A stretch of DNA of 64,000 nucleotides. Origin: Paulinella micropora. Taxonomy: Eukaryota > Cercozoa > Imbricatea > Euglyphida. The position numbers and the translations under genes are program-made. Below, piece after piece: positions 45,553-55,640 of this stretch. Location of the stretch: contig BJOX01000237.1 of assembly GCA_009731375.1 (NCBI GenBank), positions 162,562-226,561 of the forward strand, in the 5' to 3' direction. The first letter of the stretch is position 1; each line of letters starts with the position of its first letter. A model generated the notes under the pieces. It was not told the origin of the DNA and did not search any database. It was given only the letters and a program-made list of their open reading frames with translations.

Positions 45553-46379
45553 AACAGGAAGGAGGTTGCATTTTACTGTATCAAACGAGATATCAGAAAT
45601 AGATCTTGAAAGACGTAGGATATGCAGACGCACGCCCGCTAAGCACACCTAGCACAGAACAGGAGCTAGAACCTATGTCGGAATCTAGTGCCCTTAGGAA
45701 GCATTCCATTCCTAGCTTAGTTGGAAAATTACTATTTTTGAATAAGATCGACGTCAACAGTCTGCATAACACTAGCTGCATTCCTGTTGACGTCGGAGTA
45801 ACTTATGCAATGTTGGGACGATTTTTTCTGTACTTAGTGAATTTATTTCGTGATATTATTGCATTTCACGGGCCGAAATCATCGCAAGAGGCAAGGACAT
45901 ATCCTGGAATTACTCTATGGCCTGACGCTCCGCATAAAGTATGCAAAAAGAAAGGAAAGTCTCGTACAGGATATTTAGTTCTGTGGGGAGTTGACCCAAT
46001 TGCATGGTTATCGAAACGACAATCGCGGATTGCATTAAGCTTGAATGATGAGGAAATCTTCGCAGCAGTAGAATGTATTCGTGAAGGGTTAGCAGTTAGA
46101 CATAGAGCGGAGGAGTTAGTAGTAGCACAGAAAAGCCAATTAGAATTACTTGAAGACAACGCACAAACTATTTTAGCAGCAGAGAGAGGAATGTCAGGGT
46201 CACGCACTAAACATCTACCACTTGAACTACATTTCATGCATCACGCACAACGTGATAGAGAAGTAAGGTTTGTAAAAGTAGGAACTAAGAAGCAGATAGC
46301 AGATGTATTAACTAAACATGTACCTAAAGACCCGTTTGAGTACTTGGTTAGTAAATTCATGATCACTCTTAAACCATAA
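45540..46379 (+). pseudogene. pol: Ty1/copia RT C-terminus and RNase H, broken
   Basis: After a one-base shift near 45538 the frame reads KGTEIEQEGG, meets TAG at 45600-45602 and continues ILKDVGYADARPLSTP, the conserved end of copia RT. From 45606 the RNase H follows: SRTGYLVLWGVDPIAWLSKRQ, LSLNDEEIFA, ILAAERGMSGSRTKHLPLELHF and a final KQIADVLTKHVP, ending at 46379. Residues between 45730 and 45900 look scrambled, so another indel pair is likely. Confidence 0.8.
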
Positions 46380-47008
46380 ACATTCTTTACGGAAAATCCG
46401 CAAATTTCCACTGAGTTCACTCATGATGTTATTTTGTGTGATTGTGAGTCTTTTCTTTGCAGGCGATGTCTCTATATAGGTATCCATGGGACGAGACGAT
46501 TGATCCCGTAGACTTCAACTCGAGCGTTTGACGAAGCGCGTGACGATCAATGACAACATCGGTCGCGAACGGCAAGAGCAGGATGGCGGAAGTTGGAAGG
46601 TGATGGAGGAAGTCGGGCATGGGAGTCAGACATCAATTACTGAGAGTTCAGCGTCGAGTCGAGTCACTGACTACCTTCCCATTATCATTAGTCAAGAGAG
46701 TGCTACGAGTTGATAGTTTTATCGTGATTTACGCGCGAAAGGCAATTGCGAATTGCTATTACGTAATTTGTATTTCTATATGTAAGTGCAAGTATTCTTA
46801 TTTATGAATGAGTCCTTTTACTTCAATTTAATCGACCCATTGAATCGAGATGCTTTCGCAGCGAGGAATTGAGGATTCGTGTGGATTAATCATTTATGAC
46901 TCTCTACTTTTTGAGTCGCGTACATGTGTAGCATTTATCAGACAATAAGCTCACCAAGTCTAACACGATTATTGTGAAGTTATACAACAGGACAATTGAC
47001 ATTGAATT
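46380..47008. other. Copia 3' region before the polypurine tract, no gene
   Basis: Only short unrelated frames are found. The stretch lies between RNase H and the GGGGG-containing polypurine tract and is probably 3' untranslated sequence of the element. Confidence 0.4.
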
Positions 47009-47962
47009 AAGGGGGAGCGTTGGACAGGTAACTTCGATTCAATGTTTAAGTAGTAGTTATGATTGATTTCTATGCGCTGTAATATTTTACTAAGTCATAA
47101 TTAGGAGTAACGGTAATGGATAATCCAAGTTAATTGTGCACGTTACGTTTTTATCATTGTGCACCGGACAATATAATTGAGCGTCAGTTACTGTTAGTCA
47201 CGCACTTAGACTAGTTAGCTCTCTTGCAGTTCAGTTCTGCGTTTATGTCTTCAGATTAAAGTGGCTGTAAGCAACCTGGCTTTTAACGAAGTCTCCCGGC
47301 AAACCGCAAGTGAAAGGTAGTGTAAGGTCAGTGAGTGATAGTTTTATACCTAATCATCGAATAAGAGGCAGTTAATATTACTAACCCTCTTAACCTGATA
47401 ACGATAATATTACTAGAAGTGAACGTTACAGTTTTTAGACAAGAATATATTATCGTTAGTCCTGACAACGGGAACTAGCTGTTGTTTGCCTTGGTTGTTT
47501 TTGGCTTCGCTAGTCTACCATATTTTCCCACCATCTTTGATCCTTATTTATATAAGCGAATAATATTAGGTTATTGGCGAAGTTTTTGGAATTGGTTGAG
47601 TAAAAGGATAGGCATCAATAAATATATTCTTTTATCACCGAACCTGCAAACCTACGCAGACGAAGCACTACCAAGGCTCCAGAACTCATTGTAACGTTAC
47701 GAGGTTGCCGGGGGAGGGGTTCTTATTCTGTGTTAGAACATATATATATACTATTCCTGCACAGAGGTAGCAAGCCGTACACGGACCGGTTCAAGCTCAG
47801 TCACGATCGCATCCTACCACAAGTTTTATTGAAAAGGCACAGACAGAACAACACGGCCCGACGCGTCCTGAAGGGATGGCTCTACCTACACGCATCCTAC
47901 AGACCGGCCTGGTCATACTGAATCGGTCCGTTACCGTATTAATACAACCTATTAGTCTAACA
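47009..47962 (+). repeat. Copia polypurine tract and LTR-like sequence
   Basis: AAGGGGGAG at 47009-47017 is followed by CGTTGGACAGG, a plausible polypurine tract and LTR start. About 940 bases later the sequence ends TTAGTCTAACA at 47962, followed by CTCCCCCT. An internal TATATATATA at about 47741 could be a TATA box. The right edge, read on the other strand, is itself a polypurine tract followed by TGTTAGAC, so two LTRs in opposite directions may be fused here. Confidence 0.45.
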
Positions 47963-47970
47963 CTCCCCCT

Positions 47971-48990
47971 AGATCAAGATAATTCACTTGCAAGCAACTT
48001 AATTATCACTGATCTCAAAAGGAGTATTAAGTAAGAAAAAGAATTAATGTATGTATGTAAATAAAAACTCTGAGGAGTGACTTTACTCTAGGACCTCAAA
48101 ATAGACTATATATGGATAATGCACTGTTGTTGCTTTCCGACATTAGACAATTAGGCTAATACCAGAAAGTCAGTTTGCCAAATATATATAATAATAAAAT
48201 GCACATGTACGCAGACATATAAGTGATGACAAGGGCAAAAGTGCATGTAGTTAATGTATTTATGTACATAAATATGTATATGATACTCTGTTTCCGCAGT
48301 TGTCTCCCCCTGCTACCTACTTGCGTAAATAGGAGGTATACTGGATAATAGTACATAATAACAACCATACATTCGAATCAAGTAATATATACCACCGCCT
48401 ACGCAATGTGCTAACACACCAGCAACACGAGAGAAGTATATACTACAAAAACAACAAATAGTGGTACTGATATGTATTATTAAGATGAGAAGGGCAACAA
48501 TGAATCAGATCACATATGTTATTTATATATACGACAATTACACATAACTAACATGATGAAAACAATCAAAGCATCACAAATACAATCTAGGTGGATAGAT
48601 TTATAGTTCCAAAACGGCATCTATATATATATATATATGTAACATATATATGTATATATGTATATATATATACATATATATATATATATACATATATATA
48701 TACATATATACATATACATATAATATATGTGTATTTCATAAAATATATATTAAACTTCGTTTAAATATGAAATTGTCGTCATTTTGACCAAATCTCTCTT
48801 AGTGTGCTTAGTTTGTCGTATTTTTGTCAAAACGAAGTTGTGTTTTTGTGAAACATAGGTGTGTTTTCTGTCTTCATGTGTGTGTTTTATATGTTTCTAA
48901 GGCTTATTTTATGATATACGAGATGGACCTGTCTATTAGACATAAATGATCATAAAAAGAACATAAGAAATAAAAAGAAAAAGCCAATAA
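47971..48990. other. Intergenic DNA with a TA-rich near-palindrome
   Basis: No gene is seen. Bases 48652-48711 form a TA/CA-rich near-palindrome centred at about 48681. The AT-rich viral block begins soon after, so the left limit of the captured DNA probably lies between about 48600 and 49000. Confidence 0.35.
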
Positions 48991-49008
48991 TTAAATAATT
49001 TTTTCATA

Positions 49009-50491
49009 TTGAGAAAAAATATAGACTTGTTTAATATACAACTTGCGAACACGGGACGCGGAAGAACACGGGACGCGGAAGAACACGGGACACGAACAAA
49101 GCAACCACGGGGAATTATGTGGAACGAAAACGACAGAAAATTTATCAAGCAGTTAAATGTGGCAGACACAGAGCAAAAAATATATGATGTGGTATCAAAC
49201 TTTTTTACAAGCGATGCGAAGCTGTCAAAGGCCTTTCATAATGCTATAGTAAAACGACAACAGAAGACGAAATATTAAAAGCGTTGCCAATCATTTATTC
49301 AAAGTATGCTATTATTTATCCGAATACAACTTCAAGAAGACAACGACTTTCTGAGGTTAGAACAAAAGCAATAAAACCAAATCAAAGCAAGAAGGTTTAT
49401 GAGATGTCTAAATTGGACAAATATTTTAATATCAATGAAGATGAGCGAATAGAAATTGTTGAGGGGTATAAAAAAGATGTTAAAGCAAAAAACGAACAAA
49501 AAATACAGATAGATGTAAGGGAGGTAATGGCGAAAACGAATGAAATGATTTTGAGCAATGACCCTTATATGAAACTATTGGCTTTAATGTTAGCAATAGG
49601 GGCGCGACCCGTTGAGATATTTGATAAAAACACTTATGAATTAATACCCGACAAACCGAGTTGGTTGAGAGTGGATAATTTAGCAAAAAAGAGAGAGGGG
49701 CAAAAAAAGAATTGGACCGAGAGGCCAGTTGTTTTATTTACTCCTTCTTTTGTTATTGAACAAGTAAATTCAATAAGGAACCACTTCAAGAAAAAGAAAG
49801 CAATAATAATCAACGACGACTGACAACTAGCGAAAGACAAAAACAATGAACTAAACAAACGAATAATTAAAGTGTTTCCTTGGTTGGCAGACTATAAACA
49901 AGGTCTTCAATGTTGAGAAAATTATATGCGAGTTTGTCATATACGAATTTTGCAAATCCAAAAACAACAAATTTCAATACATGGGTTTCCAATGTGTTGG
50001 GACATGGTGATATGCTTACGAGTTTTTCTTGTTCATGGGTGAATGTTGCGGACCCCCGTGAAATGATGGAAGAAGGAATAAAAACCGAGTTGGAAGAATT
50101 GAGGCGAAAAATTGACTTATGTCTAAATGTCAAAGGGGCCGAAAATGAAAGCGAAAACGAGGACGACGACGGCAAATATAAACCCTTGGGGAAAAAAGCA
50201 AGCCGTGAGGATAAGTTTGAGTTATTAAATAAAATTTGGAATGACTACGGCGGAAAAATAACTAATACAACACTTAGAAAAATAAGCGGAATTGGGGCTG
50301 TTATTGTAAATGAGTTTGTAATGAGTAAAAAGGAAACCACGACGGAGGAAGCAAAGCAACACGAAGCAAAGCAACCCGAAGCAAAGCAAACTGAGAAAAA
50401 GAAAGCGGGTTATAAACTCATAGATGAAAACGGGGTAAGCCAACCAATAAGACGGAGTAGCCGATTGAAAAAAAAGAAAATCATTGAATAA
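49009..50491 (+). pseudogene. Telomere resolvase (protelomerase) homologue, frameshifted, nucleophile Tyr replaced
   Basis: Three frames make one protein: 49009-about 49250 (N-terminus, ATG perhaps 49117), 49284-49823 (open in phase from about 49250) and 49910-50491. Piece two has LALMLAIGARPVEIF and DNLAKKRE, matching by order and residue the first catalytic Arg and the catalytic Lys of phage N15-type telomere resolvases. Piece three has LRKLYASLSY (second Arg), then NVLGHGDMLTSFSCS (catalytic His), and later GGKITNTTLRKISGI, which matches the C-terminal stirrup region. The nucleophile expected nine residues after His is Cys (TGT at 50030-50032). A TGA at 49821-49823 and shifts near 49250 and 49908 break the gene. 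Such enzymes turn palindromic junctions into hairpin telomeres of linear genomes. Confidence 0.75.
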
Positions 50492-50495
50492 AATC

Positions 50496-50530
50496 GGTCA
50501 ATAGTTTGCTATTGACATTTGTCTAAGGGA
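50496..50530 (+). terminator. Tandem stem-loops after the resolvase gene
   Basis: GTCAATAG, loop TTTG, CTATTGAC is a perfect 8-bp stem starting five bases after the stop codon. A short GTC...GAC stem and later T-rich sequence follow. The same arrangement recurs at 58773-58810 after another + strand gene. Confidence 0.5.
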
Positions 50531-50692
50531 CTAAATCTCTTTGAATAATGGGGTTTTTTGTTTTTTGTTTTGTTTCTTTTTTCTGTTTCTTTTTTCTGTT
50601 TCTTTTTTCTGATTAAAACTTTTAAAAATTCAATTAAATTTTTTGGTGTGTTGAAAAACACAAAAATATTTTAGTGTGTTGAAAAACACACA

Positions 50693-51199
50693 TTAGACGG
50701 CCAACGAAGACGAGGAGACCTCCATTAGTGCGGGTGGGGGATTGCTGGGAAGAATTGCTTGGATAACTCTGTTTAAAGCATCGTCAAATAATACGCCACT
50801 CGTAATAAGTTGATAAACCCGTTTATATTGTTGCTCGTTGAAGCCCGCTATTTTCCTGTGTCCCCCCTGCTGTATCCACTGCTTAAACTTTTTGGTCTCC
50901 GTCGTAATTTGCTCCTGCTTGAGTTCCAAAATTCTAACGAAATCAATATCCTCTGTAATTTCTTTTGCCTCTCTCAATTTCTGCCGTAGGGCTTTAACTT
51001 CTTGCTCTTTTTTCGTTCTCGCTTTCTTCAAAGAAATAATTCGGTGAGACAAGGCTTTAATTTCCCCCTCGGTCTTGTCAAGTGAGGCCCTTATTTCATC
51101 AACATTATTGCTTAATTTTTTTCGTCGCTTAATTCGCCTTTCAACTTCGGCATCCGTCTCTGGGGCACTTCTTGAAACAATACTACGGCTGTCGCTCAT
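50693..51199 (-). CDS. Coiled-coil protein, unknown (viral)
   Basis: I place the start at ATG 51199 (MSDSRSIV). The frame extends upstream to a GTG at 51247 without support. Residues about 25-115 of the 168-residue product form a long Lys/Glu-rich coiled coil, and the C-terminal third is more globular (IAGFNEQQYKRVYQLITSG) with a Pro-rich end. It converges with the resolvase gene across the hairpin and AT-rich spacer. No family is recognised. A scaffold or DNA-bound structural role is only possible. Confidence 0.55.
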   Translation of the reverse strand: MSDSRSIVSRSAPETDAEVERRIKRRKKLSNNVDEIRASLDKTEGEIKALSHRIISLKKARTKKEQEVKALRQKLREAKEITEDIDFVRILELKQEQITTETKKFKQWIQQGGHRKIAGFNEQQYKRVYQLITSGVLFDDALNRVIQAILPSNPPPALMEVSSSSLAV

Positions 51200-51459
51200 G
51201 GTGGCTGGTCTTCTTTTTGCTTTGGACAAAAGGACAAAAGTGATCACCTTTGTCCAAAATTGGTTGCGCGGGTTTCGGCCCTTAATTGGTGTATCGGTCT
51301 GGACTAACGAAAAAAAAAATAGTTGTAGGGGCTGTTTCCTTGGTCCCGTCTAACAAATTTATTATAATTTATTTTGCGGTCGTGGTGGCACTCGTAATTA
51401 TCCCGCCAATAGCGGGTCGTATGTTGGACATGTAGGAATACAAGACATTTTGACATCTC

Positions 51460-51684
51460 TTATAATTCTAAGACATACTTTTTTAAGCAAGATTTGCTAC
51501 AAAAACTATCAATCACATGTAATAGCCCCGCATCGTATATATAATAAATGTCTTCATCTACAAAGGCAAGAGATAATCCACAATTAACACAAAGGGCTGT
51601 ATTATCATAAACGATATCGCCATAAACAAAACTTTCTATGTAATCCCGTAGTTCGGTAGGTAGTCGTTCGACAATGTCTGTCAT
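51460..51684 (-). CDS. Small F-box-like and Cys-pair protein, unknown (viral)
   Basis: The 74-residue product begins with LPTELRDYIESFV, similar in pattern to the first helix of F-box domains. It then has CVNC and CSKSC pairs that could bind zinc. The frame is intact and AT-rich. The 115-aa ORF at 56295-56642 has a comparable LPEVVVNLICEF segment, so the two may belong to one small family. Both assignments are weak. Confidence 0.45.
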   Translation of the reverse strand: MTDIVERLPTELRDYIESFVYGDIVYDNTALCVNCGLSLAFVDEDIYYIYDAGLLHVIDSFCSKSCLKKYVLEL

Positions 51685-51690
51685 CCTTAT

Positions 51691-51874
51691 AGTCTCAAGT
51701 GAAAAAAAGTTTCGTTCAAAGTGGGCAAAAAATGACCTTATTTTTTATCAATGAATAAAGCAAGAAGTAAGCAAGAATTAAGCGGGATTATTTTTTTTAT
51801 AGTTTCAAATCAAAAATGGTTTCGTTCAAAAGGGGCAAAAAATGACCTTATGTTTTATCAATGAATAAAGCAAG
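51691..51874. repeat. Direct repeat, about 74 bp, two copies offset by 110 bp
   Basis: Copies at 51691-51764 and 51801-51874 share TTTCGTTCAAA, GGGCAAAAAATGACCTTAT and TTTATCAATGAATAAAGCAAG. Both lie in a gene-free stretch between the small Cys-pair gene and the helicase and are followed by shorter AAGCAAG iterations. Confidence 0.75.
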
Positions 51875-51949
51875 TAAAAAGTTAAGCAAGAAGTTAAGCA
51901 AGAAACGCATTTATATTACCCGTGGGGGGCTGGGTAAATATATGGCTTT

Positions 51950-52345
51950 TGGTCCGCCCCTTGGTCCCCCTTCAATCTCAACTTTTTCAATCTCAACTTT
52001 TTTTTCAAACTCGCCCCCTTAAAATCTCAACTTTTGATTAACACTAAGCCTCCTTTTGGCCTCAAAATTTTTTTAAATCTTTTTCAAACTCGCCCCCTCA
52101 AAAATCTCAACTTTTTAAACTCACAATATTAAGCACCGCAAAGCCTTAATTACACTTCTTATTGTCGGGGGCCGATTTTCATACTCTTTCTTTAGGAATA
52201 ATTTGAAAACTCGCCCCTGTCAATACTAAGCAACAAAAAGCCTTAATTATTTCTTCTATTACGAGTTTAAACTCGCCCCCTCAAAAATCTCAACTTTTGA
52301 TTAATACCAAGCCCCTTTTTGGTCTAAAAAAAATCTATCAATTAT
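51950..52345. repeat. Gene-free region with iterated CTCAACTTTT and CTCGCCCCC elements
   Basis: The strings AAACTCGCCCCCTCAAAAAT, TCTCAACTTTTGATTAA and AAGCCTTAATTA recur four or more times in variable order. Iterated short elements next to an origin-binding-type helicase gene suggest a replication origin or packaging region, but this is inference. Confidence 0.45.
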
Positions 52346-52401
52346 AAACTTTATTTCGTCAGAAGTTCGTAATTGCCCTCAATTTATCTTCACGAGATAA
52401 T

Positions 52402-54873
52402 TCAATACTTTCGCCCCCCCTCTGTTTCGGGTTCATCATGGTCTGCTAACACTGGAATATTATTCTCTTGTTGTTTTGTTAGTGTAAATAACTTTGTTTC
52501 TAATGGTCCATTATATATCCTATAATGTGTGCTGTGCTTATTGATCGCACAAACTGAAATCCCAAATTCAACACTAACCATCGAATTAAAAAACCTTAAT
52601 CCATTGGAAAATAGTTGTTTATGTCCTTCTTTCGCCATCATTTCTAGTTTTTCAATCCGCCTTTCGTCCGTGCTATTTATAATGAGTTTATCCCTGCTGA
52701 AATCTGTTTTTAATAAGGCGTCTTGAATTTGTTCTTTCGTTATAATTAATTCGTCGTTCAATTTAGTAAATCCCATTTTATTTAATACATCAATCATCCA
52801 AGTTTGTTTTTTGTATCGCAATAACCCCTCACGGCTTAGATAATTAAAAGCAATATCTTCTTTTTTTCTTAGTCTCTCGTTGTTTTCGTCATCTTCAATC
52901 AATATTTTTTCTAATACATGATTGTCTGACTTTTTAACCTCCTTCAATCCGTTTATTAAATCGCCGTTGTTTCCATTTTTAAAATAATGTAATGAGTTAT
53001 AAAACCACTTTTTATGTTTATCCTTGCCATATTCAATATACCATTCGGGTTCCTTTGGTGGTGTTTTCCGTAATTTGTAATGGTTGATTAATGAATATTT
53101 ATCGTAAGCGGATTTTGTTTCTTCGTCCCAATTCGTTTCCTCGCCCCGCTTTCTTTCATCTTCTTTTTGTTTCTTCAATTGTTTGTATTCATCCTCAGTC
53201 AAATCTTTCGCCTCCGAGAGTTTCGTTGCTTTTTCTAGTTTAACGGCCCCCGTCGCTTCCGCGTGTTTTTCTTTCATATCGTTATTTTTATTTACCTCGT
53301 CATAATATTCTACATCGTCGCCATTAAGAATAAACCAATTCACTAAATTTTTTAAACCCGCCCTCTTATCCGCATTAGTAGAAACCGCATTTCTCGCCAA
53401 TAGTCGTGTATAATTTCCCGCCTTGAAAGTCTCATGTCCAATATCGGAGACTTCAATTCCACAAAGGGACAATAACCCCGATAAATCATTATTCTCGGGT
53501 ATCTTAGAATATAAATTTCGTAAATAAACATCTTCGCTTGTAATCGTTGGAATATTAAAAGTTTCATACGACACGAAAACCTCGTTGTCCGCGGGGTGTC
53601 GCACTCGGTTCAACATTTGAAGCATATCGCCAGAAGTCGTGGTCATATTATAAAAAATTCCTACAACCTTATGAATAACATTTCTTTCGGTGTAATCAAC
53701 TCCCGCTTGAATTGAAGGACTGCCTATAATAAGGTCGTAGTCCTTCCAAGTCTCACAATCGTTCTCAAAAGAAGCCTTAATTTTGTCGCTTTCAATTGTA
53801 GCACTACAAATGACAAGCACTTTATAACCTTTATCTTCAAACATTTTCCCTAAGCCCTTTATTTTTTCAGTTCCCATGTTGGTTAAAACGGCCACTTTTT
53901 TATTTGCCTTCAAAAGGGTTTCTACTCGTTCAATTGATATATTATGGTCCAATGATATTTTAATTAATCGGCGTGTGTTAATTAGTGCTTCCATATCCGC
54001 GGGTCGTTGATTGTAAAATATTATGTCATCTCCCTTATGTTTCCTCATATTGAATAACCGCGTAATATTGTCGGGTTCCATCGTTGCCGACATAATAATG
54101 ACCTTATTCGCCACTCTCATAAAATGTTCAAATTTCTTCCAATTCATAGAAGCCAATCTATTTTTTATATATGTGTCGCCCGACATATGTCGCAACACCG
54201 CATCAATCTCGTCAATAATTAACAGGTCGCACACACCGCAATTCCCGTCCGCGGTCCATTGTATCCGATTAAGACTATCTAATTGACACACAACCCTTTT
54301 TTCCGTTATCTTACCGCTTTTTTGGTCCAGATACAACAAAAAGCCCTCATATTTTCTCTTGTATTCTCTCGCCAACATTCGCCTCATTGATATTACAAGG
54401 ATTTTCATTTCGGGATTTTTTGCCAGTGCTTCCTTTATCGCCATTGAATTCGCCGTCGTCTTACCAGTTCCCACAGGACTTATGACAGATATCAGCCCCG
54501 CCTTCCCGTTTGCCATTGCTTCAGTCAGCCCTTCAATGTCGCTACAAAATCGCATATCGCTAAGTTTAAATTTGGTCCCGTCAGTCGCGCATCGTTGAAT
54601 ACTTTCAAGCCTATCTCTCAGTGTTGTTTCTTTGTTCGCCATCGCTTCGGCTATTATCTTTTTTGCTTTTTCGGCGGGAGATATTTTCTCTTTCTTCCCG
54701 TCGCGTAGTTTTACCATTGCCCCTCCATCTTTACGGATACAGCCACGATAAACAGCCCCGTTTGGATACAGCACCGCATATAATGTATTATCCCGTTCAT
54801 GTATCACATCGCATATATCGCACACAATACCATATTTGACCTTGTCAAAGTTGTAAAATATCGCGTCTTCTTT
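52402..54873 (-). CDS. Origin-binding-protein-type SF2 helicase with N-terminal zinc motif
   Basis: Numbering from the VCDIC region at 54825, the product shows CDIC, H9 and C29 (a zinc-ribbon like that ending many viral primases), Walker A PVGTGKT (117-123), Walker B DEID (205-208), SAT (246-248), QAGVD (373-377) and QMLNRVR (403-409). This set matches the herpesvirus origin-binding-protein helicase family. About 400 further residues are charged and unrecognised. The frame is open from 54873, has no ATG before residue 37, and overlaps the primase gene in the -1 phase, so expression as a primase-helicase fusion by frameshifting is likely. It would unwind viral DNA at origins. No break is seen inside it. 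Confidence 0.8.
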   Translation of the reverse strand, partial: KEDAIFYNFDKVKYGIVCDICDVIHERDNTLYAVLYPNGAVYRGCIRKDGGAMVKLRDGKKEKISPAEKAKKIIAEAMANKETTLRDRLESIQRCATDGTKFKLSDMRFCSDIEGLTEAMANGKAGLISVISPVGTGKTTANSMAIKEALAKNPEMKILVISMRRMLAREYKRKYEGFLLYLDQKSGKITEKRVVCQLDSLNRIQWTADGNCGVCDLLIIDEIDAVLRHMSGDTYIKNRLASMNWKKFEHFMRVANKVIIMSATMEPDNITRLFNMRKHKGDDIIFYNQRPADMEALINTRRLIKISLDHNISIERVETLLKANKKVAVLTNMGTEKIKGLGKMFEDKGYKVLVICSATIESDKIKASFENDCETWKDYDLIIGSPSIQAGVDYTERNVIHKVVGIFYNMTTTSGDMLQMLNRVRHPADNEVFVSYETFNIPTITSEDVYLRNLYSKIPENNDLSGLLSLCGIEVSDIGHETFKAGNYTRLLARNAVSTNADKRAGLKNLVNWFILNGDDVEYYDEVNKNNDMKEKHAEATGAVKLEKATKLSEAKDLTEDEYKQLKKQKEDERKRGEETNWDEETKSAYDKYSLINHYKLRKTPPKEPEWYIEYGKDKHKKWFYNSLHYFKNGNNGDLINGLKEVKKSDNHVLEKILIEDDENNERLRKKEDIAFNYLSREGLLRYKKQTWMIDVLNKMGFTKLNDELIITKEQIQDALLKTDFSRDKLIINSTDERRIEKLEMMAKEGHKQLFSNGLRFFNSMVSVEFGISVCAINKHSTHYRIYNGPLETKLFTLTKQQENNIPVLADHDEPETEGGRKY

Positions 54874-55640
54874 TCAACCTTAGAGCGGAATTCGTGGTCC
54901 ATTTTGTCGCCAAGGCTTTTTATAACGAGTTTAACAATCGGGTCGGAGACCGCACGGGGCTTCTCGGGTATTGTTCTTTTTGCTTTCTCTTTAATGTTGG
55001 TTCTCTCGCTATCACCGCAGGATACAAGATAATCTTCAAGCGGTCGCACCTCGCCAACGGGCAACATCGGCCGTGTTTCGCCTTTTTTCGTCGCATACAC
55101 GGCACGAAATAATGAGCCCGCGTTCGCTTGCTTATAAACTTTGTCATCAATGATTTTTAATTCTTTCGCCGTTAGATTTTGCTTAATAAAATTCAATACC
55201 TTTTTCCCATTTTCAAAAGTCAAGCCGTTATTAACAATCATGTGATATGAGTTTTTGTAATTGCTTGATTTGTTCGCGTATTTATTAGAAGAAGTAATCG
55301 CCAAGTTTTCACTATCGCTTAATTTACAGGCCTTTATAACTATCTTCACGGCGGTCGCATAATCCAGCGGTTCATTTTTCTCTCGTTCTTCCGCAGTCTC
55401 GTAAGAAAAATCAAAATCAAAATATGGTTTTAATTTCTTGCTTCCATGTAAGGCCTCGCAAGCCCTCGGGTTATTTTTAATGAAATTTTCAACGGCTTCA
55501 ATCCCGTTAAGTTCCACATAATCGCCACATTTCATCTTAGGGGTAAATAGCAATTTTTTTAATTTTTGTTTTAAGTTTTTTTGTTCCCCTCCATATACAG
55601 GGGCGGTCTCCCCCGTTCCGCCAGTCGCGCCATCAACCAT
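54804..55640 (-). CDS. Archaeo-eukaryotic-type primase (AEP)
   Basis: The 278-residue product shows the three AEP signatures. PYFDFDF gives the metal-binding DxD (Asp 75 and 77), KNSYHMIV gives the S-x-H motif (131-133), and DDKVYKQANAGSLFRAVYATK carries the third acid region plus the R-x-x-K track common in the herpes/pox-type branch. It lies directly upstream of the helicase, overlapping it by 70 bases in another phase. It would make primers for viral DNA replication. An identical gene with two base changes sits in the right arm at 62628-63464. Confidence 0.8.
   Translation of the reverse strand: MVDGATGGTGETAPVYGGEQKNLKQKLKKLLFTPKMKCGDYVELNGIEAVENFIKNNPRACEALHGSKKLKPYFDFDFSYETAEEREKNEPLDYATAVKIVIKACKLSDSENLAITSSNKYANKSSNYKNSYHMIVNNGLTFENGKKVLNFIKQNLTAKELKIIDDKVYKQANAGSLFRAVYATKKGETRPMLPVGEVRPLEDYLVSCGDSERTNIKEKAKRTIPEKPRAVSDPIVKLVIKSLGDKMDHEFRSKVEKKTRYFTTLTRSNMVLCAIYAM

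Noticed and set aside
47482-47694. A 70-residue membrane-like protein in the copia LTR region
   Set aside because: It lies within LTR-like sequence, has no homologue I recognise and is short enough to be chance.
49009-50491. Ordinary phage-type or Crypton tyrosine recombinase instead of a telomere resolvase
   Set aside because: The GARPVEI/AKKRE/LRKLYA/LGH order plus the KITN-type C-terminal segment fits telomere resolvases better than the R-H-x-x-R-Y layout of integrases, although both belong to one superfamily.
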